A stretch of 64,000 nucleotides of DNA from the NCBI RefSeq assembly GCF_900105175.1, contig NZ_LT629771.1, positions 4,978,501 to 5,042,500 of the forward strand. The letters run 5' to 3'. The stretch comes from Jiangella sp. DSM 45060 (lineage in GTDB: Bacteria > Actinomycetota > Actinomycetes > Jiangellales > Jiangellaceae). The notes below the pieces were generated by a model. That model was not told the DNA's origin. It made no database searches and was given only the letters and a program-made list of their open reading frames with translations. Below, in pieces: positions 35,217 to 44,856 of the stretch (its first letter is position 1; every line of letters begins with the position of its first letter). A program made the translations under genes and the position numbers.

Positions 35217-36962
35217 TCAGACGACCGGTTCGGCGACGCCGGGGCGGAACTCGGGGGCGGCGGAGCGGGCGTCGTCGGCGGCTTGGTCGTCGGGCTCGGT
35301 CTGGGAAGCGCGTTCGGCTTCGACGCGCTTGCGGTAGACGTCGACCTCGCGGGCGATGGTGGCGTCGTCCCAGCCGAGGGTATCGGCCATGAGCCGGGCG
35401 ACGGCGTCGGCGGATTCGAGGCCGCGGTGCGGGTACTCGATGCTGATGCGCGTACGCCGGGTCAGCACGTCGCTGATGTGCAGCGCCGCCTCGTGCGTGA
35501 CCGCGTAGACGACCTCGACCTGGAGGTAGTCGGCGGAGCCGGGGATGGGCTGCAGCAGTTCCGGCCGGCCCTCGGCCAGCGCCAGCACCTCGTAGACCAT
35601 CGAGCCGTAGCGGTCGAGCAGGTGCCGCAGCCGGTGCGGGTGGACGCCGTACTCGTCGGCCAGGCGGTCGACCTGGTTGACGAGGGCGTGGTAGCCGTCG
35701 GCGCCGACGAGGGGGACCTTGTCGGTGATGGACGGGCGGATCCAGCCGCGAAGATCGGCGCGGGCGGCGTCGATGGCGTCCTTGGCCATGACCCGGTACG
35801 TGGTGTACTTCCCGCCGGCGATGGCGACCATGCCGGGCGCCGGCCGGGCCACCGCGTGCTCGCGCGACAGCTTCGAGCTCTGCTCGCTCTCGCCGGCCAG
35901 CAGCGGCCGCAGCCCCGCGTACACGCCCTCGATGTCGTCGTGGGTGAGCGGGGTGGCGAGGACGGCGTTGACGTGCTCGAGGATGTAGTCGATGTCGGCC
36001 TTGGTGGCGGCCGGGTGGGCGAGGTCGAAGTTCCAGTCGGTGTCGGTGGTGCCGATGATCCAGTGGTTGCGCCACGGGATGACGAACAGCACCGACTTCT
36101 CCGTGCGCAGGATCAGCCCGCTCTCGGCGGCGATGCGGTCGCGCGGGACGACGATGTGCACGCCCTTGCTGGACCGCACCCGGAACCGGCCGCGGGTGCC
36201 GGCCAGCCGCTGCATCTCGTCGGTCCACACCCCGGTGCAGTTGACGACGACGTCGGCGGTGACCTCCTGCTCGGCGCCGGTCTCGACGTCGCGGACGCGG
36301 ACGCCGGTGATGCGGTCGGCCTCGCGCAGGAACGCGATGACCTGGGTGGACGACCGCACGACGGCGCCGTAGTGGGCGGCGGTGCGGGCGACGGTGAGGG
36401 TGTGGCGGGCGTCGTCGGACTGGGCGTCGTAGTAGCGGACGCCGCCGATGAGGGCGTCGTGGCGCAGGCCGGGGAACAGCCGCAGCGCGCCGGCCCGGGT
36501 GAGGTGCTTCTGCCCCGGCACGGACCGGGCGCCGCCCAGGGTGTCGTACATGAGCAGCCCGGTGGCGGTGTACGGGCGCTCCCACCAGCGGTGCTTGAGC
36601 GGGTAGAGGAACGCCACCGGCTTCACCAGGTGCGGCGCGATGAGCGTCAGCATGAGCTCGCGCTCGTGCAGCGCCTCGCGGACCAGGCCGAACTCGAACT
36701 GCTCGAGGTAGCGCAGTCCGCCGTGGAACAGCTTGCTCGACCGGCTGGACGTGCCGGCGGCGAAGTCGCGCGCCTCGACCAGCGCCACGCGCAGCCCGCG
36801 GGTGACGGCGTCGAGCGCGGCTCCGGTGCCGACCACGCCGCCGCCGATGACCACGACGTCGAAGTGCTCGGAGCCCAGCCGGTCCCAGTTGTCCCGCCGA
36901 GCCTGCGGCCCCAGCCGGGCGCTCGGTCCGGCGGTCTCGGCCCGCTCAGTCACACCGGTCAC
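35217..36962 (-). CDS. glpD: Glycerol-3-phosphate dehydrogenase, FAD-dependent
   Basis: The roughly 580-residue flavoprotein has the FAD motif VVVIGGGVVGTGAALDAVTRG, GTSSRSSKLFHGGLRYLEQF and a C-terminal DAO_C domain. It oxidises glycerol-3-phosphate to dihydroxyacetone phosphate and feeds electrons to quinone at the membrane. The GTG start at 36962 lies about eleven bases after AAGGAG; an ATG at 36995 and a TTG at 37016 would lengthen it by 11 or 18 residues. It is divergent from glpF-glpK, completing a glycerol-use locus. Confidence 0.93.
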   Translation of the reverse strand: MTGVTERAETAGPSARLGPQARRDNWDRLGSEHFDVVVIGGGVVGTGAALDAVTRGLRVALVEARDFAAGTSSRSSKLFHGGLRYLEQFEFGLVREALHERELMLTLIAPHLVKPVAFLYPLKHRWWERPYTATGLLMYDTLGGARSVPGQKHLTRAGALRLFPGLRHDALIGGVRYYDAQSDDARHTLTVARTAAHYGAVVRSSTQVIAFLREADRITGVRVRDVETGAEQEVTADVVVNCTGVWTDEMQRLAGTRGRFRVRSSKGVHIVVPRDRIAAESGLILRTEKSVLFVIPWRNHWIIGTTDTDWNFDLAHPAATKADIDYILEHVNAVLATPLTHDDIEGVYAGLRPLLAGESEQSSKLSREHAVARPAPGMVAIAGGKYTTYRVMAKDAIDAARADLRGWIRPSITDKVPLVGADGYHALVNQVDRLADEYGVHPHRLRHLLDRYGSMVYEVLALAEGRPELLQPIPGSADYLQVEVVYAVTHEAALHISDVLTRRTRISIEYPHRGLESADAVARLMADTLGWDDATIAREVDVYRKRVEAERASQTEPDDQAADDARSAAPEFRPGVAEPVV

Positions 36963-37072
36963 GTCGATCACGTCTCCTTGCAGCTCAGAGCGCATAAAGC
37001 GGTCGAATGCCACCAAGGTTCGCGTCCGTGAGCGGCACCCAGCAACACGCTACCCGTTCAGGTCGCGGAGAA

Positions 37073-37176
37073 CGTAGACAGTTGCTCTACGCACCAGTAA
37101 GTTCCGAAGGGACCCTTGGCAACGTTGCCGAGACCCGCCGGGGAACCGGGGACGCCACGGCCGTTGTCGTCAACGG
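37073..37176. promoter_or_regulatory. Operator-like palindromes between glpD and glpF
   Basis: Three inverted repeats lie here: CGTAG-N9-CTACG (37073-37091), the perfect GGCAACGTTGCC (37118-37129) and CCGTTG-TCGT-CAACGG (37161-37176). The last two share GTTG/CAAC halves and may bind one regulator, for example a GylR-like IclR protein encoded elsewhere. Confidence 0.55.
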
Positions 37177-37191
37177 AAGCGGAGGTTCAAC

Positions 37192-37902
37192 ATGGACCTG
37201 AGTTTCGGCGAGATCTTCCAGAGCGAGTTCCTCGGCACAGCGATGCTGACGCTGCTGGGTTGTGGTGTGGTCGCCACCGCCATCCTCACGCAGAGCAAGG
37301 GGCTCGGCGGCGGCTGGTTGCTCATCAACTTCGGCTGGGGCCTCGCGGTCTTCGCCGGTGTGTACGTGGCCTTCGACTCCGGCGCTCACATCAACCCGGC
37401 CGTGACGTTCGGCATGGCCGTCGAGGGCACCACCGAGTGGTCCGACGTCCCCGCGTATCTCCTCGGAGAGTTCAGCGGCGCCTTCGTCGGCGCCGTCGTC
37501 GCGTGGGCGGCCTTCAAGCAGCACTTCGACGCCGAAGAGGACCAGGGCAAGCAGCTGGGTGTGTTCTCGACCGGCCCGCAGATCCGCAACCCGATGTGGA
37601 ACACGGTGACGGAGATCGTCGGCACCTTCGTGCTGCTGTTCGTCATCTTCTCGTTCGGCAACTCGCCGGCCGACCTCGGACCGCTGCCCGTCGCCCTGCT
37701 GGTCGTCGGCATCGGCGCCTCGCTCGGTGGCCCGACCGGTTACGCCATCAACCCGGCCCGTGACCTCGGACCCCGCATCGCGCACGCGCTCCTCCCCATC
37801 CGGGGCAAGGGCTCGAGCGACTGGGGCTACTCCTGGGTGCCCGTGGTGGGCCCGATCATCGGTGGCATCCTCGGAGCCCTGCTCGCCAAGGCGGTCTACT
37901 GA
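37192..37902 (+). CDS. glpF: Glycerol facilitator (MIP family)
   Basis: The 236-residue channel has six helices and both NPA boxes (HINPAVTFG and AINPARDLGPR). The Asp after the second NPAR is the glycerol-channel signature that separates GlpF from water-only aquaporins. GGAGG precedes the ATG. It is followed by glpK after 49 bases, so uptake and phosphorylation are encoded together. Confidence 0.94.
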   Translation: MDLSFGEIFQSEFLGTAMLTLLGCGVVATAILTQSKGLGGGWLLINFGWGLAVFAGVYVAFDSGAHINPAVTFGMAVEGTTEWSDVPAYLLGEFSGAFVGAVVAWAAFKQHFDAEEDQGKQLGVFSTGPQIRNPMWNTVTEIVGTFVLLFVIFSFGNSPADLGPLPVALLVVGIGASLGGPTGYAINPARDLGPRIAHALLPIRGKGSSDWGYSWVPVVGPIIGGILGALLAKAVY

Positions 37903-37951
37903 ACACCCGCCTGGGTACTGCCTGCCCCGTACGACGATGTGAGGAGAAGGG

Positions 37952-39460
37952 ATGAGTCAGTACGTAGCCGCCATCGATCAGGGCACCACCTCGACACGGT
38001 GCATGATCTTCGATCACTCCGGCCGGGTGGTCTCCGTCGACCAGCGGGAGCACAAGCAGATCTTCCCGCAGGCCGGCTGGGTCGAGCACGACCCGGAGGA
38101 GGTCTGGCGCAACACCCGTGAGGTCTGCGCGGGGGCACTGGCCAAGCGCGATCTCGTCACCAGCGACGTCGTGGCCGTCGGCATCACGAACCAGCGCGAG
38201 ACGGCCGTCGTCTGGGACCGCACGACCGGGAAGCCGGTCTACAACGCGATCGTGTGGCAGGACACCCGCACCGACCGCATCGTCGACCAGCTGGGCAAGG
38301 ACGGCGGACCGGACCGGTACCGCGCGCGGACCGGCCTGCCGCTGGCGACCTACTTCTCCGGGCCGAAGGTGAAGTGGATCCTCGACAACGTCGACGGCGC
38401 GCGGGCCAAGGCCGAGGCCGGCGACCTGCTGTTCGGCAACATGGACACCTGGGTGCTGTGGAACGCCACGGGTGGGCCTGACGGCGGGCTGCACTACACC
38501 GACCCGACCAACGCCTCGCGCACCATGCTGATGGACCTCGACACGCTGTCGTGGGCCGAGGAGCACGCCGCCGACATGGGCATCCCGATGTCGATGCTGC
38601 CGGAGATCCGGTCGTCGTCGGAGGTGTACGGGAACATCCGCGAGCGCGGCGCGTTCGGCGGTCTGCCCGTGGCCGGGATCCTCGGCGACCAGCAGGCGGC
38701 CACATTCGGCCAGGCCTGCCTGTCGCCGGGCGAGGCGAAGAACACGTACGGCACCGGCAACTTCGTCCTGCTCAACACCGGGACGGAGAAGGTGATGAGC
38801 GAGAACGGCCTGCTCACCACCGTCTGCTACAAGATCGGCGACAACGACGCCGTCTACGCGCTGGAGGGCTCCATCGCGGTCACCGGCTCGCTGGTGCAGT
38901 GGTTGCGCGACAACCTCGGCATCATCAGCGCGGCGCCCGACATCGAGCCGCTGGCCAGCAGCGTCGACGACAACGGCGGCGCGTACTTCGTGCCGGCGTT
39001 CTCCGGTCTGTTCGCGCCGTACTGGCGGTCCGACGCCCGGGGGGCGATCGTCGGGCTGACCCGGTTCGTCAACAAGGGGCATGTCGCCCGCGCGGTCCTG
39101 GAGGCCACGGCCTTCCAGTCCCGCGAGGTCATCGACGCCATGAACGCCGACTCCGGGGTCGATCTGACCTCGCTCAAGGTCGACGGCGGCATGGTGCAGA
39201 ACGAGCTGCTCATGCAGTTCCAGGCCGACATCCTCGGCGTCCCGGTCATCCGGCCGGTCGTCGCGGAGACGACGGCGCTCGGCGCGGCCTACGCGGCCGG
39301 CCTGGCCGTCGGGTTCTGGGGCAGCGAGGACGACATCCGCACCAACTGGGCACAGGACAAGCAGTGGGACCCGTCGATGGACGAGGCCCACCGCGAGAAG
39401 ATCTACAACACCTGGAAGAAGGCCGTCACGAAGACCTTCGACTGGGTCGAGGCCGAGTAA
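37952..39460 (+). CDS. glpK: Glycerol kinase
   Basis: The 502-residue FGGY-family kinase has the N-terminal [32 protein letters not shown] and the C-terminal [20 protein letters not shown]. It phosphorylates glycerol to sn-glycerol-3-phosphate, the substrate of the divergent GlpD. Length is standard. A GAGGAGAAGG ribosome site precedes the ATG. Confidence 0.96.
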   Translation: MSQYVAAIDQGTTSTRCMIFDHSGRVVSVDQREHKQIFPQAGWVEHDPEEVWRNTREVCAGALAKRDLVTSDVVAVGITNQRETAVVWDRTTGKPVYNAIVWQDTRTDRIVDQLGKDGGPDRYRARTGLPLATYFSGPKVKWILDNVDGARAKAEAGDLLFGNMDTWVLWNATGGPDGGLHYTDPTNASRTMLMDLDTLSWAEEHAADMGIPMSMLPEIRSSSEVYGNIRERGAFGGLPVAGILGDQQAATFGQACLSPGEAKNTYGTGNFVLLNTGTEKVMSENGLLTTVCYKIGDNDAVYALEGSIAVTGSLVQWLRDNLGIISAAPDIEPLASSVDDNGGAYFVPAFSGLFAPYWRSDARGAIVGLTRFVNKGHVARAVLEATAFQSREVIDAMNADSGVDLTSLKVDGGMVQNELLMQFQADILGVPVIRPVVAETTALGAAYAAGLAVGFWGSEDDIRTNWAQDKQWDPSMDEAHREKIYNTWKKAVTKTFDWVEAE

Positions 39461-39477
39461 ACCGCGAGGTTCGGTCG

Positions 39478-39505
39478 TCGGGCACCCGATAGGCTGGGTG
39501 CCCGA
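39478..39505 (+). terminator. Hairpin after glpK overlapping the aroA promoter
   Basis: TCGGGCACCC and GGGTGCCCGA make a perfect 10-bp stem with an 8-base loop. The loop contains TAGGCT, a -10 element nine bases before the aroA ATG, and the A of that ATG is the last base of the stem. One short element thus seems to end glpK and start aroA. Confidence 0.65.
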
Positions 39506-40797
39506 TGACCGACACCACTGCCCCGCTCTGGCCTGCACCGACCGCCGCCGCGCCGGTCGACGCCACCGTCGCGCTGCCCGGCTCGAAGTCCATCACCAAC
39601 CGTGCGCTCGTGCTCGCCGCGCTCGCCGACGGCCCGTCGCAGGTCCGGTATCCGCTGCTGGCGCGCGACACCCGGCTCATGCTCGAGGCGCTGCGCACGC
39701 TCGGCGCCGGCATCGAGACCGAGGCCGACGCCGTGCGCGTCACGCCCGGCCCGGTCCGCGGCGACGCCGCCGTCGACACCGGGCTGGCCGGCACGGTCAT
39801 GCGGTTCGTGCCGCCGGTCGCGGCGCTGGCCAGCGGCGACGTCCGGTTCGACGGTGACGCGCAGGCCCGGCTGCGGCCCATGGGCACCGTGCTCGACGCG
39901 CTGCGGGCGCTCGGGGTCGCCATCGACGACGGCGGGCGCGGCGTGCTGCCGTTCACCGTCGCCGGCACCGGCGCGGTCCCCGGCGGCGACGTCACCATCG
40001 ACGCGTCGGCGTCGTCGCAGTTCGTCAGCGGGCTGCTGCTGTCGGCGCCGCGCTACGACAAGGGCGTCACCGTCCACCACGACGGCAAGCCGGTCCCGTC
40101 GCAGCCGCACATCGACATGACGGTGGCCATGCTGCGCGAGCGCGGCGTCGAGGTCGACGACGCCACGGCGAACACCTGGCGGGTCGAGCCGGGCGCCGTC
40201 CGCGCCGTCGACGCCGTCGTCGAGCCCGATCTCTCCAACGCCGCGCCGTTCCTCGCCGCCGCGCTGCTCACCGGCGGCACGGTCCGGGTGCCGCGCTGGC
40301 CGTCGGCCACCACGCAGCCGGGCGCGCAGCTGCGCGACCTGCTGGCCCACATGGGCGCGTCCGTGTCGCTGGAGGACGGCGTGCTGACGGTGCGCGGCAC
40401 CGGCACGGTGCTCGGCCTCGACGCCGACCTCCACGACGTCGGCGAGCTGACCCCCGTCCTGGCCGCGCTCGCCGCCGTCGCCAGCACGCCGTCGCGGCTG
40501 CGCGGCATCGCGCACCTGCGCGGGCACGAGACCGACCGGCTGGCCGCGCTGGCCGCCGAGATCACCGGGCTCGGCGGCGACGTCACGGAGACCGAGGACG
40601 GGCTGGCGATCCGGCCGGCGCCGCTGCGCGGCGGCGTGTTCCGCAGCTACGCCGACCACCGCATGGCGCAGGCCGGCGCCGTCCTGGGGCTGGTGGTCCC
40701 GGGCGTCGAGGTCGAGGACATCGCGACCACCTCGAAGACGCTGGCCGACTTCCCCGGCATGTGGGCCGCCCTGCTCGATGCGGAGCCCACCGCGTGA
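39505..40797 (+). CDS. aroA: 3-phosphoshikimate 1-carboxyvinyltransferase (EPSP synthase)
   Basis: The 430-residue enzyme has [20 protein letters not shown], the GLAGTVMRF substrate loop, [18 protein letters not shown] and [11 protein letters not shown]. It joins shikimate-3-phosphate and phosphoenolpyruvate in aromatic amino acid synthesis. It overlaps rsgA by TGATG. The order aroA-rsgA-hisN is common in actinobacteria. Confidence 0.95.
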   Translation: MTDTTAPLWPAPTAAAPVDATVALPGSKSITNRALVLAALADGPSQVRYPLLARDTRLMLEALRTLGAGIETEADAVRVTPGPVRGDAAVDTGLAGTVMRFVPPVAALASGDVRFDGDAQARLRPMGTVLDALRALGVAIDDGGRGVLPFTVAGTGAVPGGDVTIDASASSQFVSGLLLSAPRYDKGVTVHHDGKPVPSQPHIDMTVAMLRERGVEVDDATANTWRVEPGAVRAVDAVVEPDLSNAAPFLAAALLTGGTVRVPRWPSATTQPGAQLRDLLAHMGASVSLEDGVLTVRGTGTVLGLDADLHDVGELTPVLAALAAVASTPSRLRGIAHLRGHETDRLAALAAEITGLGGDVTETEDGLAIRPAPLRGGVFRSYADHRMAQAGAVLGLVVPGVEVEDIATTSKTLADFPGMWAALLDAEPTA

Positions 40798-41816
40798 TGG
40801 CCCGGCGGACCGCCGCCTCGTCCTACGACGAGCGCGACGTCAAGGTCCGCCCGGGGCGCGGCTCGCGGCCGCGCAGCAAGCTCCGCCCGGCCCACGCCGA
40901 CGCCACGCCGGGCTTGGTCATCGCCGTCGACCGCGGCCGGTACACCTGCGTGCTCGACGACCGGACTGTGACGGCGATGACGGCGCGCGAGCTGGGCCGC
41001 AAGGCCGTCGTCGTCGGCGACCGCGTCGGCCTGGTCGGCGACGTGTCCGGCGCGCCCGGCTCACTGGCCCGCATCGTGCGGGTCGAGACGCGGGCCACGG
41101 TGCTGCGGCGCACCGCCGACGACGACGATCCGGTCGAGCGGGTCATCGTCGCCAATGCCGACCAGCTGATGATCGTCACCGCCGTCGCCGACCCCGAGCC
41201 GCGACCGCGGCTGATCGACCGCGCCCTTGTGGCCGCGTTCGACGCCGGGATCGAGCCGCTGCTGTGCCTCACCAAGGCCGACCTCGCCGACCCCGGCCCG
41301 CTGCTGGCCACGTACGCGCCGCTGCAGGTCCCGGCGGTCGTGACCCGGCTGGCGCCGGGGGCGCCCGAGGCCGACGCCGACGTCGGCGACGTCGCCGGGC
41401 ACCTGCGCGACCGCGTCACCGTCCTCGTCGGCCATTCCGGCGTCGGCAAGTCGACACTGGTGAACGAGCTGGTGCCGGGCGCCGACCGCGCGACCGGCCA
41501 GGTCAACGTCGTCACCGGGCGAGGCCGGCACACGTCGACCAGCGCGGTGGCGCTGGCGCTGCCCGAGGGCGGCTGGGTCATCGACACGCCGGGCATCCGC
41601 TCGTTCGGCCTGGCGCACGTCGACCCCGACCGCCTCATCCACGCCTTCCCCGACCTCGCCGCCGAGACGCCGGCGTGCCCGCGGGGTTGCAACCACGTCG
41701 ACGGCGCGCCGGAATGCGGGCTGGACGCCGCCCTGGCCGCCGGGCGGGTCGACCCCGAGCGCCTGGCGTCGTACCGCCGGCTGCTGGCCAGCCGCGACCG
41801 CCAGGCGGGCGACTGA
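40797..41816 (+). CDS. rsgA: Ribosome small-subunit GTPase RsgA
   Basis: The 339-residue protein has an OB-fold N-terminus, a circularly permuted GTPase (LTKADLA before GHSGVGKSTLVNEL, then DTPGIRSFGL) and a C-terminal zinc knuckle (CPRGCNHVDGAPECG). It assists maturation of the 30S subunit. ATG at 40797 and GTG at 40794 are both possible starts overlapping the aroA stop. Confidence 0.94.
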   Translation: MARRTAASSYDERDVKVRPGRGSRPRSKLRPAHADATPGLVIAVDRGRYTCVLDDRTVTAMTARELGRKAVVVGDRVGLVGDVSGAPGSLARIVRVETRATVLRRTADDDDPVERVIVANADQLMIVTAVADPEPRPRLIDRALVAAFDAGIEPLLCLTKADLADPGPLLATYAPLQVPAVVTRLAPGAPEADADVGDVAGHLRDRVTVLVGHSGVGKSTLVNELVPGADRATGQVNVVTGRGRHTSTSAVALALPEGGWVIDTPGIRSFGLAHVDPDRLIHAFPDLAAETPACPRGCNHVDGAPECGLDAALAAGRVDPERLASYRRLLASRDRQAGD

Positions 41817-41835
41817 CCGTGTAGGTTGACCGATC

Positions 41836-42627
41836 GTGGCCCATGACGACGACCTCCGCTTCGCTCACGTCCTGGCCGACGACGCCGATTCGCAGACGAT
41901 GTCGCGGTTCCGGGCCCCCGACCTGCGGGTCGAGACCAAGGCCGACCAGTCCCCGGTCACCGACGCGGACAAGGCCACCGAGGAGGCGATCCGGCGGACG
42001 CTGGGGCGGGCGCGACCCCGCGATGCCGTCGTCGGCGAGGAGTTCGGCGCCGGCGGCTACGGCGCCCGCCGCTGGGTCGTCGACCCGATCGACGGCACCA
42101 AGAACTACCTGCGCGGCGTCCCCGTCTGGGCCACGCTGATCGCGCTGATGGTCGAGGACGAGGTCGTCGCCGGCGTCGTCTCCGCCCCGGCGCTGGGGCG
42201 GCGCTGGTGGGCGGCGCGCGGCACCGGCGCCTACACCGGCCGGTCGCTGTCGTCGGCCACCCGCTGCCGGGTATCGGCCGTGACGTCGCTGGAGCGGGCC
42301 TCGCTGTCCTACTCGTCGCTGTCCGGCTGGGAGGAGCGCGGGCTGCTGCCGGCCTTCCTGGACCTCACCCGGGCCTGCTGGCGCACCCGCGCCTACGGCG
42401 ACTTCTGGTCGTACATGCTGCTGGCCGACGGCGCCGTGGACATCGCGGCAGAGCCGGAGCTGGCCCTGCACGACATGGCCGCCCCGTCGATCGTGGTCGA
42501 AGAGGCCGGCGGCCGCTTCACCGGCCTCGACGGCGTGGCGGGACCGCTGGGTGGCGACGCGCTCGCCACGAACGGCCCCCTCCACTCCGACGTGCTGGCT
42601 CGCCTCACCCCGGCGGAACCGGCCTGA
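41836..42627 (+). CDS. hisN: Histidinol-phosphatase, inositol monophosphatase fold
   Basis: The 263-residue protein has the metal-binding motifs GEEFG and DPIDGTKNYLRG and the C-terminal HDMAAPSIVVEEAGG. In actinobacteria this HisN type supplies the histidinol-phosphate phosphatase step. The GTG has TAGGTT eight bases upstream, so it may also have a leaderless promoter of its own. It ends two bases before the convergent DHA2 pump gene. Confidence 0.9.
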   Translation: MAHDDDLRFAHVLADDADSQTMSRFRAPDLRVETKADQSPVTDADKATEEAIRRTLGRARPRDAVVGEEFGAGGYGARRWVVDPIDGTKNYLRGVPVWATLIALMVEDEVVAGVVSAPALGRRWWAARGTGAYTGRSLSSATRCRVSAVTSLERASLSYSSLSGWEERGLLPAFLDLTRACWRTRAYGDFWSYMLLADGAVDIAAEPELALHDMAAPSIVVEEAGGRFTGLDGVAGPLGGDALATNGPLHSDVLARLTPAEPA

Positions 42628-42629
42628 CG

Positions 42630-44177
42630 TCAGCCTGCCTGCTCGACGACGGCCGCGGCGCCCGGACGCACCCGCCGCAGCAGCACCACGGCCAGCAGCG
42701 CCGTCACGCCGACGACGACGGCGCCCACGGCCGCCGTCATGGTGAAGCCCTGGGTGAAGGCCAGGCGGGCGGCGGCCATCAGCGGTTCCGCGGCTGCGGC
42801 GGGCAGCTGCTCCGCGACGGCCGCCGCAGCGCCCAGGCTGCCGGTGGCGGCGTCGGCGGCGGGCCCGGAGACGCCGTCGGGCAAGCCGCCGCGCAGCTCG
42901 TCGCCGTACACCGCCACCGCGACGCTGCCGAGGACCGCGATGCCGGTCGCGGCGCCCAGCTCGCCCGCGGTCTCCGACGTCGCCGCGGCGGAGCCGGAGC
43001 GCTCGGGCGGCGCCGACCCGACGATGAGGTCGATGACCAGGCTGGCCGCCATTCCGACGCCGGCCACGAGGACGGTGTAGCAGGCGATGACGACCCCGAC
43101 GTGGGAGTCGACCTCGACCGTCATGGCCACCAGCACGAAGCCCAGCGCGGCCACCGCGGCACCGGCGCCGACGACGATGCCCTGCGAGACCCGGCGCACC
43201 ACCAGGTTTGCCACCGCGATGCCGACCATGGTGCCGCCGACGGTCGGCAGCATCCACAGCGCGGCGGCGAAGGGCCGGATGCCGAGCACCAGCTGCACGT
43301 ACTGGACGGCGATGGCGCCCATGCCGGCGGTCGCGAACGTGACGGCGGCGTTGGTGCCGACGGCGGCGCTGAAGGCCGGATTGCGGAACAGCCGGACGTC
43401 GATCATCGGGTCGCCCAGGGTCAGCTGGCGCCGGACGAACACCACGCCGAGCAGCAGCCCGGCGGCGATCGTGGCCACCGCGGACGCGGTGACGGCGGCG
43501 TCGGCGGCGATCTCTTTGATGCCGTAGATCACCGGGAGCACCGCTGCCAGTGACAGCACGGCACTGAGGACGTCGATGCCGCCGTGGTCCGGGTTGCGCG
43601 ACTCCGGCAGCAACAGCGGCCCGACGATCAGCAGCAGCACCATGACGGGCAGGTTGATGAGGAACACCGACCCCCACCAGAAGTGCTCGAGCAGCAGCCC
43701 GCCGATGATCGGGCCGACCGCCACGCCGCCGGTGAAGGCGGCGGTCCACACCCCGATGGCGGCCCGCCGCTGGTTCGCGTCGTGGAACATGCCGCGGATC
43801 AGCGACAGCGTCGACGGCGCCAGGGTCGCGCCGCCGATGCCGAGCAGCGCCCGCGCGGCGATCAGCGTCTCCGGACTGGTGGCGTAGGCGGCCAGCAGCG
43901 ACGCCGCGCCGAACGCCACCGCGCCGGCCAGCAGCAGCCGGCGCCGCCCGATGCGGTCGCCGAGCGACCCCATGGTGATGAGCAGCCCGGCCATCAGGAA
44001 GCCGTAGATGTCCATGATCCACAGCAGCTGGGTGCCGCTGGGCTCCAGTTCGGCACTCAGCCAGGGCGCGGCCATGAACAGCACGGACAGGTCCATCGAC
44101 GCCAGCAGCGCCGGGATGGTGAGGACGACGAGGCCCACCCATTCCCGGCGGCCGGCCCGCTCGACGATCTCGGTCAT
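42630..44177 (-). CDS. DHA2-family drug/metabolite exporter (14 helices)
   Basis: The 515-residue protein has the EmrB/QacA pattern: about 14 helices, MGSLGDRIGRRRLLLAG in loop 2-3 and the motif C region ALLGIGGATLAPSTLSLIRG. It exports drugs or natural products by proton antiport. TATAGT seven bases before the ATG indicates a leaderless mRNA. An operator for the divergent TetR gene covers this promoter. Confidence 0.92.
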   Translation of the reverse strand: MTEIVERAGRREWVGLVVLTIPALLASMDLSVLFMAAPWLSAELEPSGTQLLWIMDIYGFLMAGLLITMGSLGDRIGRRRLLLAGAVAFGAASLLAAYATSPETLIAARALLGIGGATLAPSTLSLIRGMFHDANQRRAAIGVWTAAFTGGVAVGPIIGGLLLEHFWWGSVFLINLPVMVLLLIVGPLLLPESRNPDHGGIDVLSAVLSLAAVLPVIYGIKEIAADAAVTASAVATIAAGLLLGVVFVRRQLTLGDPMIDVRLFRNPAFSAAVGTNAAVTFATAGMGAIAVQYVQLVLGIRPFAAALWMLPTVGGTMVGIAVANLVVRRVSQGIVVGAGAAVAALGFVLVAMTVEVDSHVGVVIACYTVLVAGVGMAASLVIDLIVGSAPPERSGSAAATSETAGELGAATGIAVLGSVAVAVYGDELRGGLPDGVSGPAADAATGSLGAAAAVAEQLPAAAAEPLMAAARLAFTQGFTMTAAVGAVVVGVTALLAVVLLRRVRPGAAAVVEQAG

Positions 44178-44187
44178 GGCCAGAACT

Positions 44188-44225
44188 ATACGACCGTCTT
44201 ATACATATGTCTATGACGGGCGTAT
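44188..44225. promoter_or_regulatory. TetR operator between DHA2 exporter and tetR
   Basis: ATACGACCGTC (44188-44198) and GACGGGCGTAT (44215-44225) are inverted, with one mismatch, around a CATATG centre. The left arm touches the exporter's -10 element. TACACT (44237-44242) is the -10 element of the divergent tetR gene. Confidence 0.75.
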
Positions 44226-44250
44226 GAATCTCGGACTACACTGGGCTGCC

Positions 44251-44856
44251 ATGGGACACCGTGAGGAGCTGCTCGCCGCCGCGAAACGGCTGCTGGCGGA
44301 GAAGGGGTTCGCGCACATCACCGCCCGCGACCTCGTCGCCGAGTCCGGCACCAACCTGGCCTCCATCGGGTACCACTTCGGCTCGAAGGAGGCTCTGCTC
44401 AACGCCGCGATCATCAGCTCGTTCGACGACTGGGACAGCCACATCGACGCCGCCATGCAGTCGCGCGCCGGCGACACCCCGCTGGACCGGCTGGAGGCGT
44501 TCCTCGCCGGCCTGCAGGACGGCCAGAAGGACAACCGCTCGATCACGGTGGCCAGCCTGCAGGCCCTCGCCCAGTTCGAGTACGCGCCGCAGCTGCGCGA
44601 CGATCTCGCCCGCACCTACGAGCGGGGCCGGCGCGAGCTGGCCGGGCTGGTGCTCGATCGCGACCCGTCCGAGATCGACGACGAGACGGCGCGCACCGTC
44701 GGCTCGATGACGCTGTGCCTGGTCAACGGCATGGTGCTGCAGTTGCTGATCGACCCGGAGGCGGCGCCGTCGGCGGCCGACCTCGCGGCCGCCCTGCGCA
44801 GGCTGGCTCAGCCGGACGAGACCGGTGGCGGCCGTTCCCGCGTCGACGCGAGGTAG
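44251..44856 (+). CDS. TetR-family regulator of the DHA2 exporter
   Basis: The 201-residue protein has the N-terminal helix-turn-helix HITARDLVAESGTNLASIGY and the YHFGSKEALLNAA motif. The ATG at 44251 was chosen over one at 44224 because the latter lies inside the operator and upstream of the -10 element TACACT. It probably represses the divergent exporter. Its 3' end overlaps the convergent AI-2E gene by 49 bases. Confidence 0.9.
   Translation: MGHREELLAAAKRLLAEKGFAHITARDLVAESGTNLASIGYHFGSKEALLNAAIISSFDDWDSHIDAAMQSRAGDTPLDRLEAFLAGLQDGQKDNRSITVASLQALAQFEYAPQLRDDLARTYERGRRELAGLVLDRDPSEIDDETARTVGSMTLCLVNGMVLQLLIDPEAAPSAADLAAALRRLAQPDETGGGRSRVDAR

Noticed and set aside
44224-44250. ATG at 44224 as the tetR start
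   Set aside because: It lies inside the operator arm and upstream of the TACACT -10 element.
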